From Nematostella vectensis (lineage: Eukaryota > Cnidaria > Anthozoa > Actiniaria > Edwardsiidae), in NCBI RefSeq assembly GCF_932526225.1, contig NC_064035.1, positions 17,969,969 to 18,033,968 on the forward strand: DNA of 64,000 nucleotides. Reading direction: 5' to 3'. A program made the position numbers and the translations under genes. The notes beneath the pieces are model-generated. The model worked only from the letters and a program-made list of their open reading frames with translations. It made no database searches and was not told the DNA's origin. Shown piece by piece: positions 56,773 to 64,000 of this stretch (position 1 is its first letter; each line of letters opens with the position of its first letter).

Positions 56773-57564
56773 TCCCTGCTAGCAGAGGCCTCTTTTCTCT
56801 GTATTTCGCTGGGCTGGAGTTCGCGAGGAAAAGATACCTCTGCCATGGGTCGCAAGTTCGTTTGATCAAACCGCCGTCCACGATCGTGGACGAGATCCAG
56901 AGCGCATGCTCCGTTCATTAATTACTGGACACTATTTGAGCCCACAATGACTAGCGCATGCATAAAACGTATATCCGCTGCGGGATAATAAGCCCGCATT
57001 CGAAACGGCGTCCTCCGTAGAAATATCACGCGACGAATTATAAAAGAAGCCATTCAATGCCTTATCTTTATTCAGAATTTTCTCTCTTTTGACTAACGAG
57101 TCAATCTTCCGTTTACAGGTTTTGCATATTCTTCTGGGAATAGCTGATCTAAGTTTACCAAAAAGTTTTGTAACATTTTTTTCGAATCCAACTGTGCGAT
57201 ATTTACATTAAAGAAACTCGCCTGCCCAGATGTCTTGAAATTAATCCCACAAACAAGACAAAACTCGTCTTTGCTATGTTTGTTGTTCAATCTTTTTAGT
57301 GACGTTGTAGGTGATTGAAATTGAACAGTTGTTTTCTTTTTTCGGAGAGGAGAACTAACCGGAGTTTGATTCATGATTTCCGACTAAACCAATGCAAAGC
57401 ATATTGACAGCTTTCGCGCGATGGTACGGGTTTTGGCACGTCGGTCGCTTATTAACGCTCACGCATGCGCAACAGAAACAGTTTCGACCCATGGCAGAGG
57501 TATCTTTTCCTCGCGAACTCCAGCCCAGCGAAATACAGAGAAAAGAGGCCTCTGCTAGCAGGGA
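56773..57564. mobile_element. Mutator-like (Pack-MULE-like) element with identical 80-bp TIRs
   Basis: 56773-56852 and 57485-57564 are exact reverse complements over all 80 bases (TCCCTGCTAGCAGAGGCCTC at the outer end). The 11-bp direct repeat ATTTCATCATT abuts both ends (56762-56772 and 57565-57575). Long TIRs with a 9-11-bp duplication point to the Mutator superfamily. The inside carries no transposase. Instead it has a minus-strand promoter-plus-first-exon cassette (57093-57374). TIR identity implies a recent insertion. Confidence 0.8.
57093..57374 (-). CDS. Captured first-exon-like ORF, 93 aa, inside the TIR element
   Basis: Starts at ATG 57374 and reads through SPLRKKKTTVQFQSPTTSLK, a CxxC zinc-knuckle-like EFCLVCG, and FPEEYAKP, where AAACCT|GTAAAC is a usable donor. 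The open frame continues only six codons beyond it. The upstream 100 bp is GC-richer with a GCGCATGCG motif, like a metazoan promoter. I do not recognise the protein. It looks like exon 1 of a host gene carried by the element; it may instead be part of an unusual transposon ORF. Confidence 0.4.
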   Translation of the reverse strand: MNQTPVSSPLRKKKTTVQFQSPTTSLKRLNNKHSKDEFCLVCGINFKTSGQASFFNVNIAQLDSKKMLQNFLVNLDQLFPEEYAKPVNGRLTR

Positions 57565-57819
57565 ATTTCATCATTACAACATTAGAAACAAACAACCTTT
57601 AAATCATCCAGCCATTAAAAACAAGAGTTTCAGCAGCACTTTTATCCCTTCAATGTCAAATAAATAAGTAGCTTTTAAACCTTTTATCTATTCTCTATAT
57701 TTGTAAATAAGTTTTTTTTATAATTGTACACTTACGCAATTCAGCCTTAGCAGGCTGCAATGTAAACATTTTAATAAATCTATCTACGCCACATTTCCAA
57801 AATTAGTAATTGGCCACAC

Positions 57820-57875
57820 GTTTTGTACCCTGGTTCCAGAGAGACGTTCGAGGCTCTGGAACCACGGTACACGTT
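57820..57875. repeat. Short hairpin
   Basis: GTACCCTGGTTCCAGAG and CTCTGGAACCACGGTAC form a stem with a short loop upstream of the HSP70 promoter. Related to the TACCAGAGCC termini of the element at 40302-41233. Confidence 0.5.
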
Positions 57876-57967
57876 TTGCAAAAAAAAATGGTGGCTATTA
57901 TGAAGAATTTTTTTTTTTTTGTAAACTCTACATTAATCCCCATTATGTTTGTAAAACATTACAAAAG

Positions 57968-58245
57968 GATCTTCTAGAATGCTTTAGGACGCTATAAGTG
58001 ATCGGTAGAAGACCCAAATTACAACAGTCAGCAAAAAAAATACCATGGAAGCATCTAGAAAACTTGCGCTATTCGTATGTCCTGAGAAATAGAAGCTTCT
58101 AGAATGCTCTACTCGGTTCGGAGCCATAAATAGCTTTTGCGCAACAAGTCACATGATTCAGTTTTATCCAATCACTGAGGAGACACGGGGATGACGCAAT
58201 ACCGGCAAGCGAGGGATTTATAACGACCGGCGTTTTCGCTTTCGC
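57968..58245 (+). promoter_or_regulatory. HSP70 promoter: heat-shock elements, CCAAT, TATA
   Basis: GAAGCTTCTAGAA at 58092-58104 is a perfect three-unit heat-shock element. TTCTAGAATGCTT near 57972 and GAAGCATCTAGAA near 58047 are partial ones. CCAAT lies at about 58170 and a TTTATAA TATA box at about 58217, about 100 bp before the ATG. Heat-inducible transcription by HSF1 is expected. Confidence 0.85.
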
Positions 58246-58323
58246 ACAAGGTTTAGCGTGATTTCTTCTTGTAGGCTCTTTCGTACTTTACTCTGTGAAA
58301 TAGCGTCACAAATTTAGTTCGAA

Positions 58324-61025
58324 ATGGCCAAAACTCCAGCCGTTGGAATCGATCTTGGTACTACCTATTCCTGTGTAGGTGTTTTCCAACACGGAAAGGT
58401 CGAAATTATTGCGAACGATCAAGGAAATCGCACTACTCCAAGCTATGTAGCTTTCTCTGACACAGAGCGACTCATCGGCGATGCCGCTAAAAATCAGGTC
58501 GCAATGAACCCCGAGAACACAGTTTTTGGTAAGATCTGATTACAAAATCAATGTATAATGTAGTTGATGCCTTTTAAGATAATTTTACCTTTATTCTTAC
58601 CTTTAATTTTAGAGAGTACAAGTCAGCTTACGCCGCTTTGTTACATAACCGCCCCAAATCAAATAGACTAAAAATCTTTTATTCTCTTTCACACAGATGC
58701 CAAGAGGCTGATCGGCCGAAAATTCGATGACCCCGTTGTTGCTCGTGATATGACCCATTGGCCGTTCCATGTAAGTTGATTTAATACTTGTAAAAGAGAG
58801 ACTTATTCCCTCGGATCGTCAGTCCACGTGTAAAACCGCGTGCTTTTCGCCCTGACATTTCGCAATTTCCGATTGTAGGTCATTAGGGAAGGCGATCGAC
58901 CTAAAATTCAAGTCGAATTCAAAGGAGAAAAGAAAAGCTTCTTTCCCGAAGAGGTAGGCATTGTACCATCTTTTAATATCTCCAAGTTTTTATTTTCTAA
59001 ATTTTTATCCTCTTTGCCGCAGATTTCGTCCATGGTTTTGACCAAAATGAAGGAAACGGCAGAAGCTTATTTAGGAGCAAAAGTAACAGATGCCGTAGTC
59101 ACAGTTCCGGCCTACTTCAACGATTCACAGCGTCAGGCTACCAAAGATGCAGGTTTGTACTATTGGATAAGGGATATTTTTGGCATGAATAAGGGTGCAG
59201 TGTCTTTCGTGACGCTACATAAGCGACTGACAAAGGCCCCCTACGGTAGTGCGAACTTTGAGACGCACACGAATTTCAGAATAATTCCATCTTTCTACAA
59301 GGACTTGAAAAATAAAAGCTTTGTAAGCTTCGTAATTTTTATTTTTGTTTTAATTTATTTGTAAACAATTCTTTTTGAAATGATAATTTTGCACCTGCCC
59401 ATTCGGTTCAAAGCTTTTTGCGAACTTCATTGACAAAAGCATTTCTTTTTTCGTTTGAACTGAATTCGGTATATTTATTATGTTTTTTTTTTTACTATCT
59501 AATCAAGATACGGTTAATTTTTTGTGCTTGTTTGTTATTAGGAACCATTGCTGGTCTCAATGTCCTCCGCATCATTAACGAGCCTACAGCAGCCGCTATC
59601 GCATACGGATTGGACAAGAAGGTTGGTGTAGAGAGAAACGTCCTTATCTACGATCTCGGTGGTGGCACCTTTGATGTGTCTGTCCTGACAATTGAAGATG
59701 GCATCTTCGAAGTCAAGTCCACTGCTGGTGACACTCACTTGGGAGGAGAGGACTTTGATAATAAAATGGTTGACCACTTTGTCAAGCAGTTCAAGCAGAA
59801 ATACAAGAAAGACATTACCCCTAACAAGCGTGCAATGCGTCGCTTGAGAACCGCATGTGAACGTGCCAAGAGAACGCTGTCTTCCAGCACACAGGCTAGC
59901 ATCGAAATTGATTCCTTGTTTGAGGGCATCGATTTCTACACATCTATCACACGTGCACGATTTGAAGAGCTTAATCAGGATCTGTTCAAAAAGACCACCG
60001 AACCTGTTGAACAGGCAATCCGCGACAGCAAGATCCCAGGTGGCAAAGAGTCCATCCACGACATTGTGCTTGTAGGAGGGTCAACCCGTATCCCCAAGAT
60101 CCAGAAGATGCTTCAGGAGCTGTTTGGTGGCAAAGAACTAAACAAGTCCATCAACCCTGACGAGGCTGTCGCATATGGTGCAGCTGTGCAGGCGGCTATC
60201 CTTCATGGTGACAAGGACGATACTGTTAAGGACCTGTTGCTCCTTGATGTGGCTCCCTTGTCCATGGGTATTGAGACTGCTGGTGGTGTCATGTCTGTTC
60301 TCATCAAGCGCAACAGCACCATTCCCACGAAGCAGACCCAAACCTTCACCACCTACTCCGACAACCAGCCTGGTGTGCTTATCCAAGTGTTTGAGGGGGA
60401 GCGTTCCATGACGGCTCATAACAACTTGCTTGGAAAGTTTGAGCTGACTGGTATTCCTCCAGCGCCACGTGGAGTACCTCAGATTGAGGTTACTTTTGAC
60501 ATTGATGCGAACGGAATCTTAAATGTGTCTGCTGTAGACAAGAGCACTGGCAAAGAAAACAAGATCACCATCACCAATGACAAGGGGAGATTGTCCAAGG
60601 AGGACATTGAACGCATGGTGAATGAAGCCAGCAAGTACAAAGAAGAGGATGAGAAACAACGTGACCGCATCCAGACCAAGAACAGTCTTGAGAGCTATGC
60701 CTATAGCATGAAGAGCACTGTGGAGGATGACAAAGTAAAGGACAAGATCAGTGAAGAGGACAAGAAAGCTATCCTTGACAAGTGCACGGAAGTTCTGAAG
60801 TGGTTGGACACTAACCAGACAGCAGAGAAAGATGAGTTTGAATATCACCAGAAAGAACTTGAGAAAGTTTGTAACCCAATCATCACTAAGCTGTACCAGC
60901 AGGCTGGCGGTGCCCCACCTGGTGCGGGAGGCATGCCTGGGGGTATGCCTGGAGGATTCCCTGGAGGAGCCCCTCCTGCTGAAGGCCAAGAATCCAGTGG
61001 CCCTACCATCGAGGAGGTCGACTAA
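58324..61025 (+). CDS. Cytosolic heat shock protein 70 (HSC70/HSPA8-type)
   Basis: Exons 58324-58528, 58697-58770, 58879-58953, 59023-59152, 59542-61025 with consistent phase; 655 aa. Signatures: [60 protein letters not shown] and [13 protein letters not shown]. The [14 protein letters not shown]-type tail ends in EEVD, which docks TPR co-chaperones (HOP, CHIP) in the cytosol. ATP-dependent folding chaperone. Four introns in the N-terminal third resemble constitutive HSC70 genes, yet the promoter carries heat-shock elements. AATAAA at about 61272 is the likely poly(A) signal. The region around the fourth intron was checked: exon 4 ends KDAG, shared by phase with exon 5. Confidence 0.97.
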
Positions 61026-62232
61026 ACAAATCCTGTTCCATTCATTTAAAAGGCGAAAGCAAAACAGACGATATCAAATCAATTTCTATTACCTCAATTT
61101 TGTTCTAGAATCCGGAATATATAGTATTCATGTATATTTGTTACGCATTCACATGAACTAGACTAATTGCATTGACTAATAAGTATTTGCTTCTCTATTT
61201 GTTTTGATTTCTCATGCCGGTAGAAGCTGGCTATTTATTCTCTATTACCTGTTATATGGGTGGTACAGTGTCAATAAACATGCTGGTCATTTTCAGAACT
61301 GTATGGTGTTTTATTATGCTCTAAAACCCTGCTAGTGTAACTACCAAATTTTGGCTCCCTTGACCTATGGGCTCTGCTTTATTTTACTCCAAAGTGATGT
61401 CTTATGTCTTGATAGTGTTTAATAAACCATCTATTATAGTGGGAAGTGATTAAATGTCCCTGCAGGGGTCAACTTACTCATTTACCCACATATACATAGT
61501 GTCATTACAGGTAGAGCTCACTGAAAGGGGCAAAAACAACCAGTTGAAGAAGGATTGTTATCCCAGAGATTTTTGTCCATTATGATTGTAATTACCAATG
61601 CAAATAGATATCTATACTTGAATATTTTACTGTGTGCTCAAACAGATTTGATTCACTTGAGAACTTCAGTTGGCAAGGTTCCACTGCCCAGGCATCTGTA
61701 TGCTAGGCACCAAAGCCCCTTTATTCAAATATTTATCTGGCTAAAGAACCACGAAGTGCTGAAATCTTTTTTAAGGTATCAACCACAAAACCACTAACTG
61801 TGAGCTTGGACTCCCTGTGGTATTTGATGTATTTTGTACAGAGTAGAACACACCATATTAAACATTCTAGCAGATATCCTGAACCAAGCCGACTCTGGCA
61901 ATGGTACACATCTACCAATTCAAGTAACGATAATTCTATTCGATTTGTAAGTTAAAAGTTCACCTCCTTGAAAATAGTTACTAGGATCTTCTTTGAGTTA
62001 TCATAGATGTTAGAGCACTCCATCCAATCGAGTCTTTCCAAACTTTGCGGCTGTAGTTCGAAATCGTCCCATCTTCTGATTGGATGGTTTAAACTATCTT
62101 TGTTTAGTTCTGCGCTCTAATTGGCTAAAGTCGCAGAGAAAGGCCCTCGTCAGTTTCATGTCGAATCAAAACAATCGGCCGAGTTTAGACAAAGCAAACA
62201 GCTGTACCTTGATTCTTTCTTTAGTTTTCAAG
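61026..62232. other. HSP70 3' UTR and intergenic region
   Basis: AATAAA sites at about 61272 and 61423 follow HSP70. The final 150 bp before 62233 hold CCAAT-like ATTGGCTAAAG and probably the F-box gene promoter. I see no gene between. Confidence 0.55.
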
Positions 62233-63731
62233 ATGTCTACGCCAAAAAGAGCTAGAATATGTACTGATTTCTACCGATGCAAAAAAACAAGAACCTCTTC
62301 AAGAGAAAATATAAAATACGGCTGTGGTAAGTGCGATTCAAGACTAAATTAATTACACAATCACTTCGAAAAAAATGCCCGTGAATGTATGAGTCGTTTG
62401 CCTTCAATGGTTGCTCAAGGATTTCTTTCCGTTGTTAATATTTTAGGCACTGAAGCTAGGAAAGGTTTGCAAAACACTTTAGATCTTAGAGTCTCAAGGC
62501 CCCGAAGGACTACAAGGCAAACCAGAAGTATAGCTGATTGGTAAGTTAAAAGGAGTTTTTTTTGGCGCGAGACTTTGTTTTGGGTGGATTAATTTACCGG
62601 TCAAAGGTTTTTTTTTTTTTTTTTTTAAACGATGGAATGTATGAATCAATGTAATTTTAATTGGTTGATCTACAACGTGCTTAAATACAAAATATGAAAC
62701 TGAGTTTTAGTCTATTTCTTCGATTGTTAGGCCGACTCCAAGTTCCCAGTTCATCGCCTCTACAAAAAAGACAATTCACAAGTCTTGCGCAAAAACACGA
62801 AAGACTTGTCTATTTGGCGGGTTGGAACTTTTAATTGGTGAGTATTATTTCTTCTCATAATAGTATAGATACCTTTTAAAGTTTATAAGTAATAACATTT
62901 TATTGAAGAAATTGAAGGTTTTGCTCTCCCTCTGGTCCTTTGTTGTCAAACGTGAATGGACCACGTGCCCCCGTCACGAGTTGATGATTTCTTTCAAAAG
63001 AAGTTCTATTGATTTAACGTGTCGCACATGCATTACCAAAAAGCTGAGTAATTCGTTAGCGTTATCTATTAAGCGACATCGAGTCCCTAAATTTGCATGT
63101 GTAACTAATCTAATCTAGAGTGAGATAATTATAGATAAAAAAAAAACATATGATTATATCTTTGAGGCCATGCATAACTGTGAACTGGTCATGTTGTATA
63201 TGTTGTTTTACTCCCTAGACTTTTTCTCTTATAAATGTCTCAGTCCAGTTTGAAAATAATCGCTGCCTATACTATTGATCTAGAGGGTACATTTAAAAGA
63301 ATTTTAATCAATCATTTATTTATTTTTTCTCTTGAAATTCTTAATGTAAAAAAAAACTTATTGGGGTATATATCTTAATGTGTGAAAAAAAAAACACGCA
63401 AACTACTTCACTCTTTTATAAATGCCAAAAATCAAGCATCATTACTAGAGTATATAGATATATATATATATATATATACATATATATATGTTGTAAAATC
63501 GTTAGGACAAGTTATGCTGTATTTTGTTATATTTGTTACCAAGGCAACAAAGTTCATTATTTTCATAGTACAAATCATTTTTTACACATTTTTTCCAGAT
63601 CAATGCCACATCAAGTGCATCCCAAATGAGCTCCTTCTTCAGATTTTTTCCTATTTGGCTGCAGAAGACCTCTGCTCTGTTGCCCAGGCCTGTTCAAGAT
63701 TTTCAACTATTTGTCAAGATGAGCTTTTATG
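62233..63731 (+). CDS. F-box protein, 5' part (truncated by the window end)
   Basis: Exons 62233-62326, 62447-62540, 62731-62837, 63599-63731 with matching phases. The first three encode a basic Arg/Lys/Ser/Thr-rich N-terminus (RVSRPRRTTRQTRSIADWP). The fourth is an F-box: CIPNELLLQIFSYLAAEDLC, then SVAQACSRFSTICQDELLW, ending at a GT donor at 63732. F-box proteins bind SKP1 and bring substrates to SCF ubiquitin ligases. The substrate-binding domain lies beyond the window, so the class (FBXW, FBXL or FBXO) cannot be called. Confidence 0.82.
63455..63490. repeat. TA/TATACA microsatellite
   Basis: A run of alternating TA with CA interruptions in the intron before the F-box exon. The 60-117-residue ORFs across it are artefacts. 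Confidence 0.9.
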
Positions 63732-64000
63732 GTAATTTGCTAGAGTGATTTTCATTAACTTGTGAACTACACTTTAGCATATTACACTTTATTGCCATCT
63801 AGTTCCATTGTTCTCTTTTGTGTTTTCCTGACTATTACACTTTGACTATCCATAGTTAATAGAGGAAGATGGTTAAGAAACCCAGGAAGCTTCAAAGGGC
63901 ATAATTAATAGGCACTCTCTGATGTTGAACAACCCTGTCATGTGATCATGAACATGCACAATCAAGCGTATTAGTACAAGAAAATATATGGACCAGATTA

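Noticed and set aside
56534-56921. ORFs around 56534-56921
   Set aside because: They cross palindromic element ends and have no domain.
59538-60059. 173-aa ORF antisense to HSP70
   Set aside because: Known type of antisense shadow over HSP70 coding sequence; no independent signals.

Overview
This is a metazoan nuclear genome window. It has compact multi-exon genes with GT-AG introns and animal-type families: a receptor tyrosine kinase, a BAMBI-like TGF-beta pseudoreceptor, HD-PTP, JMJD4, an EEVD-type HSP70 and an F-box protein. Introns are full of MITEs and minisatellites. An anthozoan cnidarian, probably the sea anemone Nematostella vectensis, fits best. That is an inference from gene style and repeat content; I ran no search.

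Layout. 1-3016 is gene-poor, with an inverted-repeat element and two doubtful ectodomain-like exons. 3017-12954 (+) holds the 3' 13 exons of a receptor tyrosine kinase: stalk, membrane helix, split kinase domain, tail. 12955-15613 is intergenic, with a 31-bp satellite. 15614-20821 (+) is a BAMBI-like gene whose long first intron contains an inverted-repeat element with a PHD-finger relic. 20822-22602 holds MITEs and a 43-bp tandem repeat. 22603-47738 (-) is a gene of 37 or 38 exons for the HD-PTP/PTPN23 orthologue: BRO1, V domain, a very large Gln/Pro-rich exon, tyrosine phosphatase, PEST tail. It is divergent from JMJD4 (47904-52815, +) across a 165-bp bidirectional promoter. 52816-58323 contains non-LTR reverse-transcriptase relics, hairpin elements and an 80-bp-TIR element with an 11-bp target duplication that carries a host-like first exon. 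58324-61025 (+) is a five-exon HSP70 with heat-shock elements. 62233 to the window end (+) is the 5' part of an F-box gene. I placed exon borders by hand and checked that reading phase carries across every junction I report.

The most unusual pattern: all five intronic minisatellites (units of 31 bp or more) sit exactly on a splice junction. In four of them the repeated unit includes the junction itself (exon edge plus donor or acceptor), so dozens of decoy splice sites stand in tandem beside the real one. In the fifth, a copy of the exon end and donor lies at the far side of the array. This happens in two unrelated genes on opposite strands. Other points of note are the Pack-MULE-like element at 56773-57564, canonical catalytic residues in HD-PTP where the vertebrate enzyme is reported to be degenerate, and MITEs with recognisable target-site duplications.
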